Counted from the stretch's first letter, positions 13,049 to 26,268 are shown. The stretch is 64,000 nt of DNA from Rhynochetos jubatus (GCA_027574665.1 CM050648.1:62084863-62148862); one strand, 5' to 3'. A program made the numbers and translations. The notes: generated by a model not told the origin, from the sequence alone.

Positions 13049-14724
13049 TTAAAATTATCTGCTGAGATATAGAAGCTTTTAAAATGCCAAATTTCCTTAA
13101 AAAAAAAAAAATCCTTAAAGGACTAACTCTTAAGAAATAATATTTTTTTAAGCATATCTGATACATTTTGTTTACCTCTACTCTGGCTTTGAGAGATGTA
13201 CCAAACAAATATTTTAAAATGGTGGTTTCTCAGTTATACAGAATGTGGAAGATGAATGATTCTAACCTTAATGAGAAGTAATAAATTGTACTCCAAACAT
13301 ATTCAGGTTTTTAATTGTGTTGGCTGAATAAGAACAAGCTAATATCAAAAGGATATATTTACTTTGGAATAAAGTCAGCTTTCTGTGCCCTGCCCTTAAA
13401 AAGGACAGCACAAAAATGAAAGTTACAAATAAAATTAACCTTGACCATGGGCCAAATGTGACCTGCTGACACATGCATTAAAATCAACAACAGTTGTCCA
13501 AATGCATCTAAGAGAATAATTTGTTATTAAATGTATTCAAACCTGAAATCCTTCCTTACATGTGTTTAATAGGCTACACACATGATGTCAGAATCAGATC
13601 ATGTAAGAAAATTAAAATTTCCTTAGCTTAAGTATTTCAAAGCAAGATAGGTTGAAAAGATGAGCCACATTACTCTCTTTAGTGGAAAATCATAAAAACT
13701 ATAGAAACGGAGCAAGTTTTACTGTTGATTCAGTCCCATAGAGCTGGGTTCCTGAAGTCAGAAAACACAATTTTCAGTTGAAAGTCCATTCTCCATTTGG
13801 ACTGTGGTCCCTTTCTGACAGTCAACTCCCAGCTACAATGCTGCATTGTTTTTTCTTTTCCAGAACATGGTTTCATATTCATTGTTTATTTGAAGCTCTT
13901 TCCTTCCAATTGACAATAAAATGCCCCATAATTATAATTGGCAGCATAAACTAAGAATGAGCATTATATTTTAATCACATTACCACAGCTACATTAAAGG
14001 GCACTCAAAGATCCATATATCGTATATTAATAAGACCACTAAACAGGACTAATCATAAGATACTGTAAACGCAGCTTTTTAAAGCTAGAACTCGCATCAC
14101 CCATGAACATTTTCAGTTCTTTATTTGCACTCATTCCAGAACCTCACTGAGACTGAGGGTTAGGGGAGGTGAAGACCTGTGAGTGAGAAGTTTGGAAAAA
14201 GGAAAATTGGTCCACTTCATGTGTTTGAGATGTGTACATGTGAATTAACAATGTTCAGAGAGGGCTGCCAAGGACGTGTCTATACTGAAAATATTTAAGT
14301 TATTGAATGTTAGGTTCCAGTAAAGCTTGACCCCTTACTGCTGATGTTGAATATGATTTCCAGTGAGCTATGCTGTCTGCCATCTGTCAATCAACATCAT
14401 GTTTTCTAAATTGTGACCTCAGCACAAGAAATGCACTGAATACAAATTGGTCTGTGGGACAAACTTCACCACGAGATATGCACAACCACAGCATCCCACT
14501 CTTTTTAATCTAATCATTGATCTGACAAATGCAGAATGAAAAACACATTAGCCTCTGATATGATGAGTAAATTGTGTCAACATACAGAATTCTGTAATGA
14601 AGAACAGCAAAACACTTCTGCTGCTGCTCTGCTTATAAAGCAGCTTCAGGTAGTGATGATGGTCATCAAATGGGTTTGAAAATTGTTGATCCACATAGTT
14701 CTGCGCTTAAAGAATATCACAGAT
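13049..14724. other. Unique non-coding DNA with a possible conserved block
   Basis: No gene or repeat recognised apart from a short A run near 13.1 kb. The part at about 13830-14115 is free of simple repeats and rich in homeodomain-like ATTA and TAAT cores. It is discussed as a candidate conserved non-coding element. Confidence 0.5.
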
Positions 14725-15393
14725 AGAAAATTTAAAACCTCTAAAGCACCTTCACCTCTCCCTTCTTCCCAGGCTCAGCTTCACTCCTTCACTTGCAACT
14801 CCTTCACTTCCTCCTCCCTATGCAGTACAGGAGAATGGGGAATGAGGGTTGTGGTCATAACAGCTGTCCATAACAGCACCTCTCCACTGCTCCTGCTTCC
14901 TAAGGCTTTCGCCCTTCTCCAAGGTGAGTCTTTTAATTGGACTGTAGTCCTTCAGCATATATCAGCTGGGTTCTCCATGGGCTTCTATTTCCCTCAGGGA
15001 ATATGCACCTACCTTAGCATGGGGTCCTCCATGGGCTGCAGGGGGACAATCTGCTTCAATATGGTCTTCTCCCCCTCTTTGTTGTCTGGCCTTGGTGTCT
15101 GCAGGGCTGCTTCTCACACTGTTGGTTTGGTTTTATTGTGGTGGTGGTGTGGGGTTTTTTTGTTTGGTTGTTTTCCCCTTCACGCCTCTGTCTTCAGGCT
15201 CTGCTATTTTTGCCCTTTTTTAAATATGTTGTCCCAGAGGTGTCCCACCGGTGGCAGAGAGGCTCCGCTTTGCCCTGCAGTGATTCCTTGGGAACCTACT
15301 GTAACTGGCTGTGATGAGCACAAAGTAGAAAACTCACAGAAGCCACCTCTGCACACGCCCCCTGAAAACACCCTGCCACCTACACATCATAAA
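14725..15393 (-). mobile_element. Avian ERV LTR fragment (antisense)
   Basis: This GC-richer block matches an avian endogenous retrovirus LTR family I know from its layout. Read on the minus strand it has, in order, a decayed 5' end near 15393, 'TTCTGTGAG' followed by a TATA-like ATATTTAA (15227-15220), then CTGCAGACACCAAGG, then repeated 'CTGCAGCCCATGGAGGACC' type units (about 15050-14990), a GGAGAAGGGCGAA segment, and 'GAGCCTGGGAAGAAGGGAG' near 14760. The downstream R/U5 part with the poly(A) signal is missing, so the copy is truncated at its 3' side. A 243-codon plus-strand open frame (14683-15414) is just the antisense of this LTR. No internal retroviral gene is present. The family name and class are not assigned here. 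Confidence 0.82.
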
Positions 15394-17690
15394 CCTTCTT
15401 ACTATTACAAATGAGTCTTTTCTATGTTAATTTCATAATTTGAAACATGACTAAATTAACCCTTTGATCTATTTTGATTGGGCTGTTAAAGCACAAGATA
15501 GTTGGAGCTAAAAATGTATTGTTAACCTATAATGTGTATTCCTTCGTGTCCATGACAATATTTTGAGTTTAGTACAACTAAAGAGGAGAGAAAAGAAATG
15601 TTTTCACCTCGTATTATGCTAAAAGAGCTCAGATTATGAAGAACATAACATGTAACCAGTATTAGATGAAAACTACAGGTTAAATTAATCAACTGATTTG
15701 TCATTATATTGGTATCTTGAGTATGAGATTGAGGCATTAAGTATCAGTGTTCTACCATGGGTGTGATGCCTCAGCATGAAATGTCCTTTTGTGTAGGCAA
15801 ATAATCCTAGATAAGTGCACAAGGACTTCACAGGTTGGTCATCTTATTTAACGAAGCACCTTATCTTTGATGAAATAAATGTAAGTAAATGAGAGTATGG
15901 TCCCAGATAAGGCTGCTGATACTTGTAAAATTATGTGATATTCTTTACCAAGGATACTTCCTCTTCCTCTTTAACTGTCTAATGTAAAATGTCAGCTGAA
16001 AGCCTCAAGAACTTCCCAACTCCCAAATCTCCATTCTGACCTTTTCCCACGAACTTCAGTAGGATGCTTTTATGTATAAAACCTGTGCTTTATCTGGCAG
16101 AATTGCTTAATTCAGCAGTTACTCATGTTCTATAAGGGTAATAAAAGAGGAAGATCATCAGAGCTGTTGCCCAATCTAACAAATTTATATAATTTATATT
16201 AGGAGTAAGTTATTCACTTGAAAATAGCTCATATCTTTAACTGTAAATTCAACTTTTGCCCTGTTTCAAGAGACAGTGGTATTCACCAACTTTCAATGAT
16301 GTGCAGACTTCCTATTTGAAACTGCTTCTCTGCCCAAAATGACTGTCACAAAAGCCTTCCCTCTGTCTACACCAGAGGGAGTGGCGGGGAAGGGAGAAAA
16401 ATTTCACAAAAACTTTACTACTAGAACTTTTTTTGAAGGACAGAAACCTTTTTTGTGGGGAAGAGGCTAAAAGAGTAATTGCCACTTTTAATATCTAAAT
16501 TATGAAATTCAAGAATTAGGAATGGATATTTAACGTGCTCAGTCAACTACAGTTTGGTTTAGATGTTGGTCTTCTTGGGGTATATCTTACGAATTGTTAA
16601 GCAGTCCTGGTTTTATACAGAACTTATTTTTCTTCATCAGATCAGTTCCACAACTCTAAGGATACAGAAAACGTTTTCTTTTCAAGAAAATACCTGTATG
16701 AAAAGCAAGTTGTCAATCCTTTGCAGAATCCAAAATAATTAACTAAGGGCAAAGTGGTTAATCTGTTTTTAAAATTACAAATCCTGTACACCACAACCTT
16801 ATTGTGAATTAACACATAAAAATCTTACCAGAAAGGTGTGATGTTAATACACTCTAGTTAATGGACTGCCTCTAAAAGTTTCCAGCAGAGTAGAGACACT
16901 ATGCAATAATAAACATGGGGGTCGACATTTTTTTGCCACATCCTTGGACTATCCCAACTAAAACCAGCACAAATATGAAGTTTAAAATGGTTCCTTGGCT
17001 AGGAGCTTGAGCAGAATAAGACAAAAAACAAAACAAAACAAAAAACCAAACCAAAAAACCCCACCACACTATTGAGCACTGGTCTGCATATTGTTAAGTC
17101 AGAATTCCTAACTCTCCCTTAAGCTTAGGCACCTAAGTTAGAGATGGAAAAGGACCTCCAACCTACTTATTTATGGAAACCTAGTGATCCTTTAATCAAA
17201 ATAGGTGATTAAAACATTCCTTTGGATTATCTAACTTGAAACCACCGTTTCCTTTCAATGCAAGATTATAGGAGGACACTAGCTGTGGTACAACCACCTA
17301 CCATGTGTAGAAAAACCTATGGGCACAGCACTTGTATGGGAAATGGAGCCCAGAGCCAATTTCTGGCTCACCTGAATGAGTTCAAATCTTTGCTTCGCAC
17401 CCCAGCAGGCTGAAAGACTGTGTATTGTTATCCTTCTGCCTGAAATTGTGAAACTAGTCGCAGGAGGCCTGTGGCCTCTGCTTCTGGAACTTCTTAAGTA
17501 TTTTCCTCTTCTGTAGGACTATTTCTAGATTCAGCACAAAGGACAGCTGCACAGCTTCAACAGGAGAGCACTTCTCCTTTCTCCTGCAATTGAGACTACC
17601 TGTTATCTTAATTTACGATCTGATTACACTCTAAGGATGGGTTCGTGAGACCACTTACACTGCAGAAGAAACTTATCTCTCACTTCCCTT
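15394..17690. other. Unique non-coding DNA
   Basis: No gene or recognised interspersed repeat. An A/C-rich low-complexity tract lies at 17021-17068. Confidence 0.55.
17021..17068. repeat. (CAAAA)n-like A/C-rich tract
   Basis: Degenerate CAAAA and CCAAA units, with no G or T on the plus strand for most of the tract. Confidence 0.75.
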
Positions 17691-18437
17691 TGTCAGGGTT
17701 AAACCTCTGCTAGCAATTAAGTACCACACAGCCACTCACTCACCTCCCCTCCTCCTCCAGTGAAGAAGGAGAATCAGAGGAAAAGACAAGGAAGCTTGTG
17801 GATTGAGATAAGAACAATTGAATAATTTAAGTGAATAAAATAGTGATACTAATAATATTAATAATAATAATAATAACAATACTACTAATAAGCAATTATA
17901 ATAATAGAAAATAAAACATATGATACAATTCTCACCACCTGCTGACTGATGCACAACCAGGTCCTGAGAAGCGAGAGCCAGAGCCAGAGAGCCCAAGAGT
18001 AATCGCAGTAGAGTCCAAGCGAGCTTGAGAGAGATATCCCGTGAGCAAGGGTGTGACTGAGAACACCAGCCAACCTATCAACAACTAGGGAACGAACTAT
18101 AATTCCATGGCCCACTCTCAGCTTATACACTGAGCACGATGTTCTATGGAATGAATTACTCCTTTGGTCAGTTTAGGTTAGTTGTCTGAACTGCCTATCC
18201 CTTCCCCCCCCTCACCCCCCCAACTACTTGTAGCAAGAAAGTTGGGAACACACATGCACTATCAGAAGCTAAAAAAATTCCTTGAATTGGTACAAACACT
18301 CTTCAGCAACAACTAAAAAAACCACTAGTGTTATCAGTACTTTTCCAAGCACAAATCCAAAATATAGTTTTCTTTCTCTTTCTGGTATGAGGCTAAGTGT
18401 GAAGAAAATTAACTCTATCCTGACTACAATCAGCACA
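17691..18437 (-). mobile_element. Avian ERV solo LTR (antisense), with (TAA)n insertion
   Basis: The element is bounded by TGTCAGGGTTAAACC at 17691 and CAGCACA at 18437, the reverse complement of a TGTGCTG...AACC...ACA LTR. It shares its two ends with the LTRs at 40510 and 51363: the GTTAAACC end, the 'AGAATCAGAGG' block, the CTCCTTTGGTCAG block and the 'GCACAAATCCAAAATATAG' and 'GAAAATTAACTCTATCC' blocks. The middle part differs (17920-18110), so it is a related subfamily. On the minus strand a TATA-like GTATAAGC lies at about 18127-18120. The flanking three bases are CTT on both sides. No internal viral sequence is attached, which fits a solo LTR left by recombination between two LTRs. Confidence 0.85.
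17848..17881. repeat. (TAA)n microsatellite inside the LTR
   Basis: An almost perfect run of TAA units at 17851-17880, with imperfect units on both sides, inside the LTR at 17691-18437. It sits where the sister LTRs have an A-rich stretch (minus strand: a T-rich poly(A)-signal region). Confidence 0.85.
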
Positions 18438-20420
18438 CTTGTCAAAGGTTCCAACATTATTTTATAAAAATTACACTGGTATGTCATCCCTTGGCCTCAT
18501 TTGTTAAAAGGAAGTAAGTGCAAATGCACAAGTGAGGGGACCTGACCACTTTGAGAGGCTCTACAAAGCACTGCAGGGTACCTCTGTTGCAGATTAGCAG
18601 TGAGCAGGGTGATTCATCCCTCCTTAGGGAACTTAGAAATTTGCTTCCAGGGATGATCAAATGCTGGCAAGGATTTTTGGATCACACATTCAGAGCTGGG
18701 TGCACCTTCTCTTCTCTCTGTGTTCTGCATCTCATTCTCTAGAACCAGCCCTACAATATGAGGATTATGACTCAATAATATGCTTTCCCTTACTTCTCCA
18801 GCTACACTCCTGTATCCTGAGGAAGGCTTCCTCTGAAGTTCTGCAAGAAGAACAAACCCTGGGAATATCTGCACCAGTCAGTCATCTAGAGGTTGCTTTT
18901 AACTAAATGCCTGGGGGACAATTGATCAGATATCGATCAACACAGCTGCAAACACTGTTCAGTTACTTGAAATTTTCCATGAACCTGCAAGGTGATCAAT
19001 CAGTAGAGAAGGTATGCTATAGATCAGCCAAGTAGGATGCAGTTTAATTGAGGAAATTTTGGAGAAGCTTAAAGCTTGCCAAACTGCCTATAGTAAAGAT
19101 CATACTCTCTTTTTCTGATTCATTTGGAGACAAAGTATAACACCCAGCTCTCAATGCATCAGTATCAATATATTTTGACAGAAAATTTTTCATACTTAGT
19201 AAGGAATGTGTCTTCACAGCCTGAAGACAATTGCCACTGAATACTATCACAGCTGTTCTGAAAACTATTTTTGGCTGCTGTTCTGGACTTTCCTATGTCC
19301 AGAAGTATATATTGGCTCTCTATGCTGAATATAATGAATACGTGGAGAATAGGGATTACCAATTTAGGTACATACACATTTAGGTTTCCTGAAAAATTAA
19401 GTATTTTATCTATTCTCTCTATTTAAACAATAATATTAAATACTTAATCATGATTTTGCAGTAATTGCAGGCAATACCTCTGAAAAAGTAGGTGCAATTA
19501 TCTTCATTATGTGATTAGGAAAAAGACATTAAGTCAATTCTGCTAGTTTGACAACACATGGACTTTTGTTATTTCATTGTTCAGATGTTACAAGACACAC
19601 ATGAATCAAGACCAAGTGTTCCAGTTTTCCAATAATTCACCTGTGTGATTACAGTTTAGTCTTTTTTGTTAATTTACTTTCTTTTAGACATGAATATGAA
19701 GATTAATTCATCAATGCATGTATTGTAATATTATGCCCCTTAAATTAAGGAATATGCATTATTATTAATTGCAGTTTTGAATAACCTGGCATTCAGAAGC
19801 AGTTTTTCTCTCTGATTCAGGAAAATTATTTTGTCTCAGTGTTAAATATCAGATTTGGGGTAGTAGAAATGTTTAGCGACTAAGCTGACATGCTGAGTTC
19901 CTGTGTCAATATCTAGAACTAGCTGCAAAGATGTTCAAAAGAAACAAATCTTAGTGTTCTATGCATCTTTGATACAAAGAGCATCCATGTCCCCCAGTGA
20001 TTTTTAATTGAATGATTCCCAGAATGCAGTGATACTGATGTAAAAGAGGAATCATTTGACATTCCTCTTTAGGTTTTCAACGTATCTTTTTAAAGGTTTT
20101 GGATATAAACAAAGCAATTTGACTAAAATGTTGTGACAAATAAGTCAGTGCATTTAAGAGGTAAAAGAGCAATAAAATATTTTAATAGCTGCAGTGAAGC
20201 TAAGAAGTATATTCTGTAGGGGTTTTGAGCTCCATTTGTCATTAATTTATTGGCACAACTCTGTAACTATTCCATTATAGAAACAACCTAACCAGCTATC
20301 TGTGAAATCCTATATGTCTGCCAATTGGTGATTTTCTTTTGGAACTGTCAGCACTTTTCACTATACATAAGGCAACTTACAGTGAGGGATGAAAGAATAA
20401 ACAAAATCAATAACTCAACC

Positions 20421-20442
20421 TTTTTTTTTTTTTTTTTTTTTT
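20421..20442. repeat. Poly(T) run, 22 bases
   Basis: An uninterrupted T homopolymer. No LINE or retrocopy body is recognisable beside it. Confidence 0.9.
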
Positions 20443-23400
20443 GTACTGAAATGCAGGTGAAGCAAATAATCTACTGAAACCCAGAGCACAAGTTAATTGA
20501 ATCACCTGAAGACATTGTCATATGTTACTCTGGAAACACAGTATAGTATAATACTACTCTATTTTTAAAGAAATGGTCATATTGCTGTTCCTATGATTCT
20601 TTTTGCTGTGCATGAAAATATCAAATTACTGACATATAAGAACAAGACAATAAACCCCCATTTAATATTTGTTTTGCTATGAAGCTATAATGCACAGCTT
20701 TCCTTGGATACTTTAATCATGCTTTTTTCTAATATTAAGTGTTCACAAACACAACCAGAACATGTGGTACATTTTGACTATTTGATAATATCAGGTCCCT
20801 CTCCTGTCTGCCTCCTCTACTGAAATTGATCTCCAGATCTAGACACTTCCTCCACTGCTTACAGCAGTAGAGCTGTCACTATATAGACTCCTAAACACCC
20901 TTATCGTTGAATAATATATTTTTAAAAAATTATCATCCTAACATGACAGACCTCCTCTTTTAGGAGAAATGGCTCAACAGCTCATGTACTGAAATACAGT
21001 CCAGGTCTTCAATTGTAGTCTTTTCCTCCCTCAGTTTTTCTGCCAGCTTCCCATGACTGGTCTGCTTAAAACTATTAACAACAGGGGTTTGGGAATTTCA
21101 GACTTGATTTTTCTCCTTCTTATCCCACTTGTGCTTGTCTTCCTTGGCACACAAACTGATGACAGTCTTTTAGTAAGGCTGAAGAGGGACAAGCAACAGG
21201 GTGATAGTATGTATTTGTTCATTACATTATGTGAAGAAAGGCTAAAACAACTGAATTACAATCTCAGAACTTGTCTGGCATCTTGGTTTGCTCCAAAATA
21301 CAATAGGAGACAGAAGCATAAAGCCCTACTAGCAAAAAAGGCATCTGGCTTGGAAAGACTCTCAGCCACTGTAGACTCAGTCTAGACAGCTGCTCAGTCC
21401 CACACTCACTCTGGCAAAGGGCAACAGGAGAGGATGTAGCCAAAATGCAGTCATCGTCACTTGGCATGTGGTCCTGCATAACTAGCTGACATGGTTGAAA
21501 GCAACCATCTATGCTATGGCAATATTTTCAGCCAAGCCAATTTGTGTAATTTATCTGGGTTTTTAATGTAAACATGAACTTTCAATTTTACAACAGAATA
21601 AAAAAATTATTTAAATATTCAGTGTATTATGAATATAATTATTTTTGCAGTTTGAGGTATGTCACAACACTTGAATCTACATATTCTTTCTCCAGAACAA
21701 AAAAATTACTGGCTTTCCTGAGTCTCACTATTCCATCACAGATCATTTTAAAAAATATATACAGAGTAGTCACAGTTGTTTGGGTTGCCTAAGTTGTCAG
21801 CTTTATCCATCACAAACATTCTTCATGGCTCTTAGTGATTTAATCACATTTAATATGTATATATTACCCAAAGACATATGTGAGCCTATATTTTTATATG
21901 TAACTATAGAAAAAAGAAATACATATTTCACACAGAGTTATCAAAAAGTCTTGTATTTGTATCTGAAAGGAGTATTTGTGCTATACAATTTCAGCCTTCA
22001 GCAACAAAAGGGCCAGCTGAACATGTCAGTCCCTTGAGTTTCAAACTGGACAAGCATTTTCTGGCTGTACCAATAAATCAGTTCCCACATAAAATTTTCT
22101 TTCTTGTATCCCATACTCATCCTCTATTAAATTCTAACTTTTCCCTTTGTTTCTTTTTTAGTATTTTTTACATTCTATAATACTCTCCCTTGCAAATCAA
22201 AATCCTCTAGTATGGCATACTGAACTATTTTTCAGCAAAGCCAGTGCCAATTATGAAAGCAGCTTTGTCAAAAATAAAATGTTTTTTAGAAATAATAACA
22301 AATGATTAAGAGGGAAAGTAAAAATATATTTTGTTATATTTCATTAAGCATTTATTTTACTTTAATAATTAAGGATTTTATCAACCTTTTCAGGCTTATG
22401 CCTTTTTTTTTTTTCTTTGTTTTTACATAATACATCTTTAAGGCAGAAAAAATCCACCAAAAATCCATTACAAATTCTTGGATAATTTGGAACAAATAGC
22501 TTGAAATATTGGAACTTTCTGCCTAAAATTCTGTCTTGGACAAGTGTTATTCATGTTTAATTTTACCATTTTTTTCTCTCCCATTATAATATGTATTCTT
22601 ACCTAAACACCCATATTGTCTATTCCAAATGTTCCTTTTGCTTCTTTTGAAATTCCTAGTGTGGCTCACCTTATTTATCCATAGCATCTGATTCTACAAA
22701 ACAATTCACCTATTGGTGTTAAATCCTGTGAGTAGGTGGAGGAGAACAGTTCTGAACTTTGCTGTTGTTGATAGATGAAAGTTATTATTGTCTTTGAAGA
22801 AAAGGTAGATATCAGGGGTGTCACATCAGTTTTATTGTTTTGTGAGCTCTGATATATCTTGATTTATGATCACAGTATGTCCCTATATACATAAGTATAA
22901 TGCAGATGTACCCATCTCACCTGATGGCTGCAGTTCCAGTTTTGTGGGGAAATGAGTAAGCTGCAACTCTTTTATGCAGTGTTCCTGTGCATCTGTGCTG
23001 GTTTAAGAACAGCATCCCACGTAGAGCCAATGCTCCCACTCTCACACAACCAGAAAAAGGTGTGGTGCTGTGTGATGTTATGTGATAACATAGTAGCAAA
23101 AACTTGCAGGGTCCTCAGAAAACATGGTGGCATGGAGTGGGTAGCAGAAAACTTCGTACTTTCTGTCCTCAGGAACCGAGACAGAGTGAAATATTCCATC
23201 AAAAAATTGAGCATCTCTGATGTTACGGATGGAAGACATCAATGGGAATCAAGTTGTCTCAGTTCTGTTCTTTTCCAAAAGTAATTTTCCATGTTTCTGT
23301 GTCTAACCGTCCTTGCTTTAAAAGTAGTAGCTAGTAATGATTGTATCACGTTATTATGTCTCCAACATACATATGAAATTTTACAAATGTCGTGTATTTG

Positions 23401-23582
23401 CAGACCTAATTGGGAAAGACAGCATTATGCCCATGCTTCTAAGCCTAACAGAGGTTTGGCACCAAAAGCTCTTTATACGTTTTAGTATGAACTTGGACAG
23501 AATGTTTCCCACTTCAGATCTCAAATTTCTTTCACTCTGAGTCAGTTTTTTCATTATATAAAAGTACAAAGTATTCTCCTCT

Positions 23583-23625
23583 AAAAAAAAAAAAAAACCA
23601 ACAAAAAAAACCCCAACAAAATCTC
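23583..23625. repeat. A-rich tract with CCAACA units
   Basis: A long A run followed by CCAAC, an A8 run and CCCCAAC. Low complexity. Confidence 0.8.
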
Positions 23626-25928
23626 TTCTAGGTCAAAAATACCAAATGAAGTTGCATTTGAGGGTTTTTTTTTTAGGTATTTATCCTACAACTTTGTGGG
23701 GAAAAGTATAAGTTTTGACTGTTTACTAAGTTACTTCCTCAACCCTCATTGCTTCATGTGAGAAAACACTCAAAACAGGAAAAAATGCATAAGTGAAACA
23801 TGGAAACAAACTTTTTATTGCCTTAAACATTTTGTATCAGATAGAGAAGGTTTACCAAGCATCACAATCACCCTTGTTCACCAGAGAGGAAGCTCTGTAG
23901 GGCACGGCTGAACATGACTACCAAAACTACCCCAAACTCAGTCAGAAATAACAGAGAAGCTGGGCAGGGACAGACAGTTGTATCAGGTTTCTGCAGGAAG
24001 TTTACCCATCGTTTGAATGAGGTACAGCCTGTGCTGGGTTACTGTCAGTTCTTGGCTTCCTACCCCTCAGGGAGCATCTGGCCCTCACTGCTCTCTGACA
24101 GGAATGGAGAGCAGGGGCCAGATATTTAAATTATGATGATGATGACAGGAAGCAGGTTCCTTAGTTGGCCTTCAGCAGTGGTGGGTCCTAGTTCTTCAGC
24201 ACAGGCCTTCAATGGGTCTGACTGGCAGCAGGCCAGGAGATGAGCTATGGCAGGAAGCAGCCCTTATACTAAAAGCAGTTAGGAGCACAAGACAAAACTC
24301 AAGGGGAGTGGGATTACCTATTACTTCTAAGTAGGCTGAAGACAGTTTAATCTCATCAGCATAGTTTTATCTGGAAAATTGTATAACATTTCCCACAACT
24401 GTAAGAACTTACCTTAGTGACTAAGTAAAACCCGGTTTATCAAGCATCAGCTAGCCTGCTTAAGTCTTGAATATAATATTTGAGTTTTTTCCCTACAGAG
24501 CTTGGAAATTATCTTATATGTTTCCTGCAGGAAAATATGTAATACTGTAAAGTAAGGTCTAGACTAAGCTCTGCTAAGAGAGGTATTTCTACTGAAGATA
24601 GAACAGAGACATTTATACAGTCTGATGAGGTGAACATTTTGTTTCTCCTGATTTTTGTCTGTTGCACATATTCCAGTCTTGAATTTTGTCTTTGGAGCAA
24701 CCTTATAATTTCTGCAATTGTTTTTTCCCTATTAATGTGAAAAATGTTTGAAGTTCTTCCATAAGAAAAAGCTTCATATCTCTGTGGAAACCCTCTTCAA
24801 AGCTCCATGTCTCAGTGGGAAGAAAAGCCCTTTATAAAAGCTCACATTGTTTAAAGCAATTATCTTAATCTCTCTCCACTGAGTGGATATATCATTTTGA
24901 AGGTATCTAAGTAAGGGAGAAGGGCCTTTCACTCTGCTAAGGCACTTTGTTTATTTAAATTTCTTTCACCAGTGTCAGTGTTAGTATATTAAACAAATGT
25001 CTCTCATTAAGCTGAGAAATATGCATATTTCATGTTAAAATAATAAATTCACTTTATAATATTCAATTCAGGCTTTAGAAAACAATGCAGTGAAAATTAA
25101 AACTGATACGGACCAATTTATTAAACACCACAACACTGGATATAAATATAAAATCTAATTGCAGTGGAAAAAAGAAACAAAAGTGAGGCCAGATATATTT
25201 TGTATATGTGCACCTATGTGATGGAGGTATCTGCATAAGGGACATACATGGTGACTATAACTAGCTTACAATAAAATATTTTTTAAAAATAAAGTTTTAC
25301 CTGCTATCCTAAAGCGATATTTTGGGGGTTGTTTTAGAATTAGTTCTTAAAACATGTTATGCTCAGATACAATCTGAACTATCAGTTCAGCTAAATCACT
25401 TTTGAAATATTTGGTGTAGATCTACAAATTTGCAAAATACTCAGTACAAATAACATCATCTGCAGCTAATGTGACGGTGGTTTCATGGTTTCTTATAAGC
25501 AGAAAATGTCAGGGTTCAGCTACCAATAATGAACATTCTCAATTTAAACCAAGTTAAACTTCAGAAAAAGTATTTTAACAAGTCACATAAAATAGTGTAA
25601 ATATTTAAGAACAGAAAAAACTCAGCAAATTTGTGAGTAATATTCACTTCTGTCACAGCAGTGTGTAGTGCTTATTATAAATTGTTTATTCATCAGCTCA
25701 CTCTCAAACAATACTGCACAGTAACTTTCATGTTGAGATGGCTGGACATTTTTTACTTGGTTGTCAATTTTCAAGTGAATTTTCAAGAAGTTTTCAAATT
25801 TCTTAAATCTTTAGTCCATGTGTTTAGCTTTAAAAAATAATCTCAAAGACATTTATGTCTAGTGCAACATTACACTTCTTTAAGGGTTGTATCTGGTATC
25901 ACTGAAGAAAAGAATACAGCAAAGGATG

Positions 25929-25953
25929 CATTTGTGATTTGTAATCACAAATG
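25929..25953. repeat. Perfect 11-base hairpin
   Basis: CATTTGTGATT (25929-25939) and AATCACAAATG (25943-25953) are exact reverse complements with a TGT loop. The dyad has no runs of a single base, so it is not a by-product of simple sequence. It is too short for a microRNA precursor by itself. Confidence 0.85.
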
Positions 25954-26209
25954 TTACTGTAGTCAATGGACTTTCCTTGCGTTTCTCAAACTGTAGCTAG
26001 TAAGATGCTCTATCATTTTCTGACCCTTTATTCTTTATCCACTCATTGCCCTTTGTTTAGAAATGCAGAGCCAGCAAGAAGTGTTCATTACTCATGCCAA
26101 GTGACAGACAGGTCACAGGAGAGAAGTAAAGCAGGTGTTTCAAGAACTGAGGAAGCATTCACAGCTTTTGCCTTGAATAAGACACAAATAGCTACCCCCA
26201 AAGGTCAGT

Positions 26210-26268
26210 GTTTTGTGGGGTTTTTTGTTTGTTTTGGTTTTGTTTATGTTTTGTTTAGGTTTTTTATG
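26210..26268. repeat. T/G-rich low-complexity tract
   Basis: GTTTT and GTTTG units with almost no A or C on the plus strand. It resembles the complement of the A/C tracts at 7784 and 17021. Confidence 0.75.

Noticed and set aside
14683..15414. 243-codon plus-strand open frame as a gene
   Set aside because: It lies antisense to a recognised avian ERV LTR fragment, and its composition follows that LTR.
18282..18487. Open frames on both strands at the LTR right end
   Set aside because: They overlap the solo LTR at 17691-18437 and are open on both strands.
21053..21385. 110-codon frame with a hydrophobic stretch (LIFLLLIPLVLVFL)
   Set aside because: The opposite strand is open over much of it, no domain is recognised, and no splice or promoter context is seen.
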